From Macrolepiota albuminosa (Eukaryota; Basidiomycota; Agaricomycetes; Agaricales; Agaricaceae), in the NCBI GenBank assembly GCA_027475525.1, contig JAMWFC010000109.1, forward strand, positions 62,001 to 126,000: a stretch of DNA of 64,000 nucleotides. Reading direction: 5' to 3'. The translations under genes and the position numbers were made by a program. Under the pieces are notes generated by a model that saw only the letters and a program-made list of their open reading frames with translations, did no database searches and had not been told where the DNA came from. Of the stretch, positions 11,445 through 21,370 are shown piece after piece. The first letter of the stretch is position 1. Each line of letters starts with the position of its first letter.

Positions 11445-13587
11445 ATGGAAACAAATATCGTAACATTTTTTCTGTCTCTCACAAGTGTGGACAGGGCTGT
11501 TCTCGCTCTTGGTAGTGCATGGATATTCTATCTTTTTTCAAGGACAAGAGGAAGAACGGCATCCCCGTTTGGTCCGCGACCACTTCCTTTTGTTGGAAAT
11601 ATGTTCCAGATTCCACAAAAGAATGAATGGCCTACTTTTGAGGCTTGGGCCAAGAAATACGGTGGGTGTTCTCCAGAACTTCCTAACAAGAAACAATTCA
11701 TCCTTTAACCAGGTCCTATCACATATCTCACTATGCTGGGAACACCCATAATTGTGTTGAATTCGTTGAAAGCTGTTCGGGACTTGATGGATGAAAGATC
11801 AGAAATTTATTCTAATCGACCCCTCATGGCCATGAAAGAGCTGTAAGGATTAAAAGTCGTTTCGCATTTTCGGGGTACAATGATGATACCACACCATATA
11901 GTTGTGACCTAGACTGGGTACTCACGTACATTTCTGGCAAAGCGCAACGAATCCGACGGACCACAGTCCAACGGTACTTCTCCGGCCCAGCATCAGTAAA
12001 ACATCGATATCATCAACACGAAGAGTCTCTTGTTCTGCTCAAGAATCTTTTGAAAAGGCCCGATGATCTTTGGAATCATATCAAGCAGTTGGTCACCAAT
12101 TTTTTTAGAAGAAAATCGCGATGAATTAACGATTGTCTCATAGACATACTTCGAGCTCTATCTTGCTGGGAACATATGGCTATCGCATATCCAGCGCTGA
12201 CGATCCCCTTGTCCACGAAATGGAGCGATCATTCAAGCATGCCGAACAACTTAGCGGACCGTTAGCATTTTTGATCGAAGCAGGTCCTGATTGTGAGTAT
12301 TACCCGCAATCTATTGTAATAGCCAGTTGTGCCAATGATATTCATTTAAACAGTAAGGAATTGGCCGACCTTCTTGTCAATCTCGGGCCTCAAAAAGTAC
12401 TTGCGTAATATCAAAGACGCTTTCGTTGTTTGCAGAGATGATCCATTCATGCGTTCCAAACAAAAGATCGTACGTTATCTTCGTGTTCTAGCTCTAAACT
12501 GGATAAATATAGGCTGAATTCTGTTAAGGATGACGGAACTGCTGTCCCGTGTTTTGTCTCTACCTCCCTTGATGAGATTGCCTCTGAAACTTCTCTTTCT
12601 CCCGATGAAGCTAAGGAGAAAGAAGAACTCGTCATGGATTGTGCATCAGTCACATACGCCGCAGCTACAGACTCTGTGAGCCTTCTTGTCTTCTTTTTTT
12701 TTCTTCGTTAGATTGACTTTGTTCTATTCCAAAGACAAATTGCACCCTCCGTTCTTTCTTCGCACTGATGGCGCTCCATCCACATGTCATGCAGAAAGCC
12801 CAAGAAGACATAGACCGTGTCACTGAGGGAGAAAGACTTCCAACGTTTGATGATTGGGAAAGGCTACCATACATCAATGCGATCATTTTGGAGGTTTTGA
12901 GGTATAACACGGTTACGCCGCTCGGTAAGTAGTTCTTTCTTGGAAGAAACGAACATTTGTGCTCATTAGCATGGCATTGGTTGCAGGTCTGCCGCACAGT
13001 GCAGCCAAAGATGATATCTATAATGGTGTATTGATTCCTAAAGGTTCCATGGTTTGTGCCAATCTCTGGTGCGTTTGGAGTCTGTGGTGTTACAGGACGA
13101 AATGATCAATGAGGTCACACCAGGCTTATTTTTCGTGATCCCGAGATTTTTGCTGAACCTGATACTTTCAAGCCCGAACGTTTCTTGAACGATGAAGGCG
13201 CCCGATGTCGAGAGGTATTGAATATTACTTGGGGTTTTGGGAGAAGGTAAATTCATCGCAAGCTACTCTTGTCTAATAATCATCGCCTTCACAAGATCCT
13301 GCCCTGGCCGACAATTTGCGGAGGCAGCACTTTTCATAACCATCTCATCAGTAATTGCATGTTTTAACATGACACCAAAGCTAACACCCATGGGTGAAGT
13401 ACCGAAGTTCACATTCCACGACGGGTTTATCAGGTGGGTTCACTGGATTGCACTTGACGTTCGAATCGAGATTAACAATAAATATCAACATAGAAGGCCT
13501 AAATTCTTCGCTATATCCGTAACTCCTCGTTCGATTAAATGCGCGGAACTTGTCAATCATGCACTTGTAGATACAGACAAAGCTTGA
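11445..13587 (+). pseudogene. Cytochrome P450, probably decayed
   Basis: An N-terminal membrane anchor and proline hinge (FGPRPLPFVGNMFQIPQ) are followed by PITYLTMLGTPIIVLNS, the I-helix side (VTYAAATDS|TNCTLRSFFALMALHPHV), the K-helix ExxR (ILEVLRYNTVTPLGLPHSA), PERF and the heme loop WGFGRRSCPGRQF. The loop is split by an intron (GTAAATTC...CAAG) and intact once spliced. Two places cannot be spliced into one frame. One is around 11843-11960, where the stretch normally holding the C-helix W-x-x-x-R is out of frame with RTTVQRYFSG. The other is around 12475-12520, between SKQKI and LNSVKDDGTAVPCF. P450s are heme monooxygenases anchored in the ER. I infer a pseudogene, but assembly errors or unusual introns remain possible. 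Confidence 0.65.
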
Positions 13588-14344
13588 GGACCTCTCCTCA
13601 TTGACTGATGCCAGTGATCTACATTATATAAAAAAATAAATGACTACTGCCCAACTTATACTTAAGGTTAGCAAGAACAGAATGGACTAAGATAAGGAAA
13701 GCACCGAATATCGGGTACTGACATGTGTATCGTGGCAGACGGACACTGTTATGATACCTAGTACTCAAGAATGCAGTGTCCCATTGATGTCCATATGTAA
13801 GCCCAAGTTTACCAACCATCCATTCATTGACAACTTGGGAAGAGACACTGAAAACTATTGTGGTAAGGATAGATCAGAGAAAGCATAGGCAGTATGCCGG
13901 TGTAAGTAATGGTGTGTATTAAAGAAATTCGCTATGACGATTAGAAGAGGTAAGAGCCTGATGACAACAGGTAAAGAGGGACATAAGCCTGCCATCCACT
14001 ATTGAACACCTGTTGTATGCGTAATGGAATAGGCATGGATATTTGGTCAAGCTCAGCAGAAGAGACTGGACGTATTCTCACTGGGTCTGATGGTGATGTC
14101 ATGGGGACGTTGGCCTCGATCCTGTGCACTGCCACCCGTCGGCTATTCCCTCTTGGTGGCGTCATGGTCTTTCACGCCACGCTAAGACCACTTCCTGCAC
14201 TCTGGTTCGTTCCTCACATCACACAGGCCAACTCCTCATCTTCTTAACTAAATCAGAATTTTTGGCACTATAACAAGGGAGCCCCTTAACTATTTTGTAT
14301 TGTGTCGTACTTACCTTCCTTTTTACCCTCATAAAGTGCAATCT
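13588..14344. other. Intergenic, nothing recognised
   Basis: About 750 bp between the P450 and the trypsin-fold gene. There are only short open frames without domains; it presumably contains the downstream gene's promoter. Confidence 0.4.
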
Positions 14345-16163
14345 ATGAATTTTCTGGATTTTTGTATCGCCCTGTCTAGGGAGAGAATCCAGCGCTCAGA
14401 ATCATTTCTTCGTCTAACTGATAGGGAATCCTCGTCAGACAGCCTTTCTGAAGACTCCGCGTCTGCCCCTTCTGTCCGTCAATTCCCTGCCCCCCCGAAG
14501 GAATCGACGTCATATTATTTTGGCCTATACTCTTCCCCTCAGCTAGTGTACCGTACAGGGACTACGCCGTGGAAGAGGCCCACTGGATTCGAGGCTTATT
14601 GCCAACGCAAGGAGCTCCGCCCCGTCTTCGGTCATAAGATCAACGGCGTCTGGAAAGATTTGGGTCCCAAAGTGTGTCAGCTCTTGGACTCCAAGGAGGT
14701 TCTCTGGACGTCCATCGACGTTGTTCGCTTCAAGGATGATACAGGACCCATCGGCCCCGTCGTTCTGTGGATTGGTGTTGTCCCAGAGACGCTCTCGACC
14801 GAAGACGCCCGTACCTCTGCAAACAACTGCCTAGACCTTCTAAAGGAGTTTGGTATCGCTGACGTCGATGTGGAATTCCGGTGTTCTATTTATACCCGGT
14901 CTGCTGGTCCACGCCTCCTGACACCAAGCCTCCTGAAACCCGTTTTCCAGTGGGACCCGACCGTCGACGTTCGCGGACCTCTTACTGCTGTGTCCGGGCT
15001 CTCCATCGCTGCCGAGGCAACCCCTCACACTGAAGGCACCGGTGGTCTCTACTTTGCCGAAGGGGGGACCAGTAAGAAAGTCTTGCTCATCACTGCTCGC
15101 CATGTCGTATTTCCACAGCACGAGGCACCGAACTATCACTACACTCGCCAGGACACTAGTGCGCCTCGTCGCAACGTCCTCCTCCTCAGCGAAAACAGGT
15201 ACGAAGAGCTCGTTGCATCTATCAGGATCAGGATCGGACAGTACGGCGCTTCAGTGGAGCTCTACGAGGAGGAGATTGAGAGTTTGCAGAAGATGGTGGC
15301 CGGTGAGGACGAGGACGAGGACAAAGTTGCGCAGGCTAAGAAGGAGCTAGAAAAGACGCAATCGTCGCTGAAAAAAGCAAACGATGCGATTGAGGCGCTC
15401 AAAAAGTTCCACAACCAAGTCAGGTCGAACTGGAGCCATCCTAAGCAGCGCGTCCTCGGCCACGTTGTCCTTTCCCCTCCCCTCACTTACAACGCTGGCA
15501 TGGAAGGGTTTACCGAGGATTACGCCGTTATCGCACTTGATAGGGCCATGATTAAGAAAGCCTTCACGGGCAATAAAATGGATCTGGGTGCGTCCAGCTT
15601 CCATTTCATCTTACCAAGGCTGCCTTTGCCAAATGTTCTTTCTAGGAACGGAGATTTCGATTGGCAGGTTCATTCGCATGATGGATCCCAGTTATGACAA
15701 GTTCAAATATCCCTACGACCGTCTCCTCCCGCTTCGGGGCATCATGACCGAAGAGCTCATGCTCAGCCCAGACACGGTCGATGACGATGATGGACCTTGT
15801 CACTCTGTCATCAAGAGTGGAAGCACAACTGGCGTCACCATTGGCAGAGCAAATGGCTTATTTTCCTTTGTGCGGCAATACTATCCTAACAACAGCCACC
15901 GAACCTCAAAAGAGTGGGCGATCTTCTCTTATGACAAGGACTCTGGCGTCTTCTCTGCCCATGGCGATTCTGGCTCTGTGATCGTTGACGGTAATGGCCG
16001 AATCGGTGGCATCCTCACCGGCGGTGCGGGCAAGGAGGAGTTTGACATCACGTACGCGACTCCCTTCTTCTGGCTCTTTGATCGTATCAAGGAGAACGGG
16101 TTCCCGAATGCCTACCTCCTTGACCCCGAACCCGACCCCGACCTTGACTCCGACGCTGAATAG
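14345..16163 (+). CDS. Trypsin-fold (PA-clan-like) coiled-coil protein
   Basis: Two exons: 14345-15587 and 15646-16163, giving 586 aa. The splice reads KMDLG|TEISIGRFIRMM. The C-terminal half carries the chymotrypsin-like triad in order: His in LLITARHVVFP, Asp in EDYAVIALD and Ser in HGDSGSVIVD. A charged coiled coil (roughly residues 280-360) is inserted between the His and Asp blocks. The N-terminal ~230 residues are a separate conserved region of unknown fold (SSPQLVYRTGT...VLWIGVVPETLS). No signal peptide is visible, so an intracellular role is likely. The layout matches a large uncharacterised agaricomycete family. Proteolytic activity is plausible from the triad but inferred. Confidence 0.75.
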
Positions 16164-16601
16164 GCATATGCAGGAATCGACGTACAATCTTCAGTCATAC
16201 AACCTGATACAAGTAGCTTGCTTTCCTGGTACGTGGAGAGTTTCAAACTTGGACTGTAATACTTGGATACCCATATGTTTATGGATGATCCTTGAGTTCT
16301 ACCACGTCTTGTTTAACTTCGTTCTACATTCCCGTACGCTCGCTTCACTGCGATATCTCCAACACATATGCATAGGCTCGCGAGAATGACGCAACCATAG
16401 CTGTTGATATTGAACTGAGTAACACGAGTTATATTTATCTGAAGTTTGAAATCGAGGACGATTCGAACTTCAGGTGACAGCGAACCTTTGATACCTATAA
16501 GTAAGACATCTCGGATTTAATTGTAAGAAATAACATACGTCATGAATGATGTCGATGATGACTCATAAATGAGTGATTCTCCGTAGTCAGGCGTCATTAT
16601 C
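16164..16601. other. Left flank of the Ngaro-like element
   Basis: Non-coding. At 16524-16542 and again at 16588-16601 it resembles the sequence immediately left of the proposed empty site at 30.1 kb (aagaaataaca.acgtcat and cag.cgtcattatc). This suggests homologous flanks with an extra ~57 bp on this side. Confidence 0.45.
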
Positions 16602-16757
16602 TGGAAGCTGTGCTACGTGCTTGCCGGCTAGCCCAGCGTGAGATAAGGCGGGTGACTCGCGCGGACGGTGATTCTTCCTTTTTAGGATGTATCTACTATT
16701 ATGTACGAAGTGAAACTAGTTGTGTTTCATTTCTCACTTCTATCATATTCGCGATAA
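16602..16757 (+). repeat. Split repeat A1
   Basis: A 156-bp 5'-terminal repeat, from tggaagctgtgctacgtgc to tatcatattcgcgataa. It recurs at 23544-23699. Most of it recurs again from 17371 because of the internal duplication. Confidence 0.9.
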
Positions 16758-18131
16758 TTTCTTGTCGTTCCCCAGCCCTGATATATTATAAGCTATGTCT
16801 TCTCGTTCTAACCAGATTCGTGCCCGGGCCCAGTCATCTCCTTCTGCACCCGTCCCGGTTTCGAATGATCCCTCGTCTCAAGTCGCCTCTTCCAACACTG
16901 CAAGTGATACTGTCCCTGATCCCCCTGTGGAGGCTGTTCTGCTTCAAAATGCTGGAATACCAGGTCCTATTCCAGAAGATTTTGATTTTGATGGGAGGGT
17001 TGTCATTCCTGATGGGATCAGTCGCTTCCAGTTGTCGCTGGCCGTTAGAGTCCGCGAAAATGCTGCTATTGAAGATTTTAACGATGCCAGTATTCTTCAG
17101 ACGGTCAACGTCAAGAACACTCCGGTCCCTCGGCCCCTAGACTTGGATATCGGCCCTCCTCTCAAGCCTCTTTATCTGTATACGAAGGCTGAAATCCAAG
17201 ATCTTATTGACAGCGAGGCTCTATGTGCCCTTTTGTCCCCTTTGCCCCCTTCGCTTCTCCGGGATATCGTAGCTAGTCGAGTTCAGAACAAAAGACAAGC
17301 TGAAACTGAGCGCCAGACCCTGAAGGAGAAGGACAAAGAAGTGGATGACACAATTCGATCAAAGTTGCTGGTGCTACGTGCTTGCCGGCTAGCCCAGCGT
17401 GAGATAAGGCGGGTGACTCGCGCGGACGGTGATTCTTCCTTTTTAGGATGTATCTACTATTATGTACGAAGTGAAACTAGTTGTGTTTCATTTCTCACTT
17501 CTATCATATTCGCGATAATTTCTTGTCGTTCCCCAGCCCTGATATATTATAAGCTATGTCTTCTCGTTCTAACCAGATTCGTGCCCGGGCCCAGTCATCT
17601 CCTTCTGCACCCGTCCCGGTTTCGAATGATCCCTCGTCTCAAGTCGCCTCTTCCAACACTGCAAGTGATACTGTCCCTGATCCCCCTGTGGAGGCTGTTC
17701 TGCTTCAAAATGCTGGAATACCAGGTCCTATTCCAGAAGATTTTGATTTTGATGGGAGGGTTGTCATTCCTGATGGGATCAGTCGCTTCCAGTTGTCGCT
17801 GGCCGTTAGAGTCCGCGAAAATGCTGCTATTGAAGATTTTAACGATGCCAGTATTCTTCAGACGGTCAACGTCAAGAACACTCCGGTCCCTCGGCCCCTA
17901 GACTTGGATATCGGCCCTCCTCTCAAGCCTCTTTATCTGTATACGAAGGCTGAAATCCAAGATCTTATTGACAGCGAGGCTCTATGTGCCCTTTTGTCCC
18001 CTTTGCCCCCTTCGCTTCTCCGGGATATCGTAGCTAGTCGAGTTCAGAACAAAAGACAAGCTGAAACTGAGCGCCAGACCCTGAAGGAGAAGGACAAAGA
18101 AGTGGATGACACAATTCGATCAAAGTTGCTG
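16610..18131 (+). repeat. 761-bp exact tandem duplication
   Basis: 16610-17370 is repeated as 17371-18131; I found no difference on reading. The unit starts at gtgctacgtgc inside A1 and ends at aaagttgctg inside gag, so it carries most of A1, the leader and the first 192 gag codons. 761 is not a multiple of three. Confidence 0.92.
16795..17370 (+). pseudogene. Truncated first copy of gag (192 codons)
   Basis: The upstream copy of the gag start (MSSRSNQIRARAQSS...) stays in frame to the duplication junction. It then reads out of frame through the repeated A segment to a stop at 17901, giving a 368-aa chimeric frame without the zinc-binding part. It would be the first AUG encountered on a transcript starting in A1. 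Confidence 0.8.
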
Positions 18132-19130
18132 GGTAGTATGGGAATGGCTAATCCCGTTGAACGATCTTTAGGAGAATCTCGAGACGTTGTCATTCCCACC
18201 ATTTACCTCCTTAACATACGAAATCGTTTCCCTCCACCTTTGCATTTCTTTACTAATCGTCATATAGATCTAGTCAATAACTCTCCTCAAATGATACACA
18301 CCAAAGTAGTGCGTTCTTTCAATTCTGATGACAGATCTACGGACAAAGTGCTCCTCCTGGACATTGCCAAGATGATCCAGGTCTGGGGTAACGACGACTC
18401 GCATTTATGTCTTACCCCTATGCGCTTTATTGAGGCCTCTAAAAATCTCCGAGAAGCCCTCAATTTCCTTGGCAAGAAGCCTTCTGAAGCCGACCCCGCG
18501 GATGGCCCGACATCGTCTTCTACGAATCACGCTATAGAATATGGCAAACACCTGAATTTCTTCCGGCAGATCGAAAACTTTGAGGACACGTATCCTCTCT
18601 GGTATAAGTTTGAGAGAGAAGCTCGCTTGGATATACTTATGGCTAACGTCGTATTCAATTGGTCCAAGTATGCGTCCCGTGTGGATGTTATCCTCCAATC
18701 CCATAACGCGCTGCTTGAAGATCGGAGAAGAATGTCTGAGTCTAAGGTGCCACGGTTTTCTTATGCTTCGGATGCCACTTCACATCGCTCTATTACTAAA
18801 AATAATCCGCTTCTTTTTCGGGATGCTGCACCGGCGTGCCTCCTATGTGGGAAAGCTCACCGGTTTACCGAGCACCCCGCCAACATCACTTCCTTTGAAG
18901 ACGGAAAGCCTTTATACGCCCGACTTATTGGTAATCAACTCGTCACTGCCAAGAACCCACGTGGAGGACGACCTCTCAAAATCTGCGGCGTCTTTAACCT
19001 CAACCGACCTTGCGACAACCGACACGGCAACGAAGCCATTCATGTGTGCTCCCTCTGTGGTGGAGACCATCCTGCCTTTGCACGCTCGCGAGCATGTCTG
19101 CGCATTCTCAACGGCCGGATCTGTGCCTGA
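17556..19130 (+). CDS. Gag-like protein of the Ngaro element
   Basis: A 524-aa protein starting in the second copy of the duplicated unit. The N-terminal ~190 residues are Pro/Ser-rich with an acidic stretch. The middle is helical (ILMANVVFNWSKYASRVD). The C-terminal ~100 residues are Cys/His-rich: CLLCGKAHRFTEH, then CGVFNLNRPCDNRHGNEA, then CSLCGGDHPAFARSRAC, a zinc-knuckle-like arrangement fitting nucleic-acid binding. The pol frame is +1 relative to gag and overlaps its end, so pol needs frameshifting, splicing or reinitiation. Confidence 0.8.
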   Translation: MSSRSNQIRARAQSSPSAPVPVSNDPSSQVASSNTASDTVPDPPVEAVLLQNAGIPGPIPEDFDFDGRVVIPDGISRFQLSLAVRVRENAAIEDFNDASILQTVNVKNTPVPRPLDLDIGPPLKPLYLYTKAEIQDLIDSEALCALLSPLPPSLLRDIVASRVQNKRQAETERQTLKEKDKEVDDTIRSKLLGSMGMANPVERSLGESRDVVIPTIYLLNIRNRFPPPLHFFTNRHIDLVNNSPQMIHTKVVRSFNSDDRSTDKVLLLDIAKMIQVWGNDDSHLCLTPMRFIEASKNLREALNFLGKKPSEADPADGPTSSSTNHAIEYGKHLNFFRQIENFEDTYPLWYKFEREARLDILMANVVFNWSKYASRVDVILQSHNALLEDRRRMSESKVPRFSYASDATSHRSITKNNPLLFRDAAPACLLCGKAHRFTEHPANITSFEDGKPLYARLIGNQLVTAKNPRGGRPLKICGVFNLNRPCDNRHGNEAIHVCSLCGGDHPAFARSRACLRILNGRICA

Positions 19131-21370
19131 TCCACGCCGCCGTCCACCTCCTAAAAAACTTGCTTATCCAGATCTCACTATCCACGTGCATACACGACCA
19201 TTAACCACACATTTGTCACCTCAGGACATTGAACTTTTCGACCGTGTAACCCATCCCTATAATTCTAATGCTTTCGCACGACTTCTTTCAAAACACGATC
19301 TACAAAACTCTTATCCTCATCTGGTCATTAATTTGCGGCGCGGTTTCCCTTTGGGTACTCTGCCTTTGCTCTCCGAATCTATACTGATTAAAAATCACCC
19401 CTCTGTGATGGAATTCCCAGAGGTTATTCGTGACTATTTAAGTGAAGAAATTACTGCATGTCGCATGTCTGGTCCCTTTTCTCTTCGACACATAGAGCAT
19501 ATCCTCAGAGGTCCTGTATATTCCTCACCATTGATTGTTGCCGTGCAGCAGCAGGGCCCAGACTTACCGGTTAAATACCGTGTCTGTAGGAATCTCTCAA
19601 AGGATGATCCACTCACTGGCGCTTTTTCGGTAAATAGCTTCATCGATAAAGAAGATTTCCCTACACGTTTTGATATTGCACATCTTGTGGCTGAGCAGGT
19701 AAGCTTTATTTGCTTCTAACTATCCAACATTCATCCATTATTTTGATGTCCTTTCAATGTTTCCCATTGTGCCAATTTTGCGCATCTTTCTTTTCCCACA
19801 CCATTTGGTGATTATTTCTTTTCTTTTCTACATGCCATATGACATTATTCCCATTTCTTTTCAACATGCCTTTCGGCATGATTCTCATTTCTTTCCAAGA
19901 TGCCTTTTGGCATTATTCCCATCTCTTTCCAACATGCCTTTTGGCATTATTCTCATTTCTTTTCAACACGCCTTTCGGCGTCTTTCTCATGAGAATGTCA
20001 TCACACTCTATCATCTATTCTCCTTTGTCATTCTCAGTATATCCTGCAATTTGACGTCTATCATTTCGCATGCACATCCTGATGCTTATTCTGCTTTGAC
20101 TTAGATAGCAGTCTCTCCTTCCGGTACACAAGCATGCTGTTTCGATATCAAGTCCTTCCACAGGACATGTCCTGTGCTTTCGCATCACAAGCCTTTTTTA
20201 GTGGTCAGTTTCGAAGATCAATTCTACATCGACCACAACCACCCTTTTGGTGCTAGACCTGCCAGCAGCAATGCTGGTCAGATAGCTAACGCTCTTGTTG
20301 ACATCTGGTCTGCTAAATTGGGAGACGACGGTTTGTTGTTTAAATTTGAAGACGACATCAATTGTTTCCGATTTCCTAACAAATCTGGTCCCTTCCACCA
20401 CAACAATTTCCTTTATGCCCATGACAGGAATTCTGCTCTTGATCTCATCTCTTCACTTAATGTCCCTTGGCATGCCGAAAAGTCAGGCACTGTATTCGAG
20501 GACTCCTTCTTATTCATAGGCTTTGCCTGGGACCTCCCACGTAAGCGTGTATCGCTTCCAGACAAGAAACGTTTAAAATATTTATCACGCATAACTTCGA
20601 TGCTCGAATCCCATGAGAATGATCACAGCGGCTTCAAACTTAGAGATATACAGGTACTACATGGTACATTGATCCATGTTTCTTTCGTGTTTCCAGAGGG
20701 ATCTTCCCGCTTACCTGTCTTCTCAAATTTCATGTCCGCTTACCATGGCAACAAATTTGCCAAGCGTCACCTTACTAATTCCTTCGTACACTCCTTGAAA
20801 TGGTGGCAAGCTAGGCTTCAAAATGAGTCAGCCTTTCGTCAACTCTTTCCCATTCAACCCCTTGACAACCTTGGCATATACGTCGATGCCTCTACTTCTT
20901 GGGGTATCGGTATCATGCTGAACCATTTTCACTTTGCTTTACACCTTAAACCTGATTGGAAACATCCTGGGAAAGATATTTGCTGGCTCGAATCTATAGC
21001 AATCGAAATTCTGTTTTACTTTTTGCGCCAACTCGGATTTCGCAACAGGCAATGATTCAATTCATTACTCTGATTGTTTCTAACACGACTCTTATTATCC
21101 AGGAGAATTCTTGTGCATTCCGATAACTCTGGAGCCATCGGTGCTCACCAAAAGGGTCGTAGCAGATCCATCTACCTCAATCTTTGCGTCCGACGTTCCT
21201 ATTCTGTGCTCAATGAATGCATGATCGTTCCTTCTTTTTGTTATATTCCTTCTCACTTGAACCCAGCGGATGCGCTCTCGCGTGGGGAGCTTCCTCCGCC
21301 AGACTCCATTCGTCTCAATCGGGCCTTTGAGCTGCCTGATGACATCAGCAATTCATTTGTTAATGTCTGA
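19105..21370 (+). CDS. Reverse transcriptase / RNase H of the Ngaro element
   Basis: Exons: ~19105-19698, 20105-21048, 21103-21370. The RT N-terminal block YRVCRNLSKDDPLTGAFSVN is followed across the first intron by GTQACCFDIKSFHRTCPV, then HPFGARPASSNAGQIANALVDIW and FEDDINCF in the position of the YxDD box. RNase H-like acidic residues follow in GIYVDASTSWGIGI, ESIAIEILFY, LVHSDNSGAIGAHQKGRSRS and PSHLNPADALSRG. The first intron is 406 bp and filled with hairpin repeats. The second (21049-21102) begins with GC, not GT. The N-terminal start is uncertain because the frame overlaps gag. The stop (TGA 21368-21370) overlaps the recombinase ATG (21363). Confidence 0.82.
19798..19999 (+). repeat. 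34-bp hairpin repeat array in the pol intron
   Basis: Units start at 19798, 19832, 19866, 19900, 19934 and 19968, spaced exactly 34 bp. Each opens with a small hairpin, such as atgccttttggcat, followed by ~20 pyrimidine-rich bases (tattctcatttcttttcaac). The stem varies with compensation: ATGCC/GGCAT in three units, ACGCC/GGCGT in the last, CACC/GGTG in the first. The unit at 19832 has one mismatch. The array lies wholly inside the 406-bp intron 19699-20104. Confidence 0.85.

Noticed and set aside
17371..17901. Continuation of the 368-codon frame past the first gag copy
   Set aside because: Out-of-frame read of the duplicated A repeat and gag leader; not an independent protein.
19757..20104. 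115-codon frame within the pol intron
   Set aside because: Made of the 34-bp hairpin repeats; flanking RT blocks join precisely across it.
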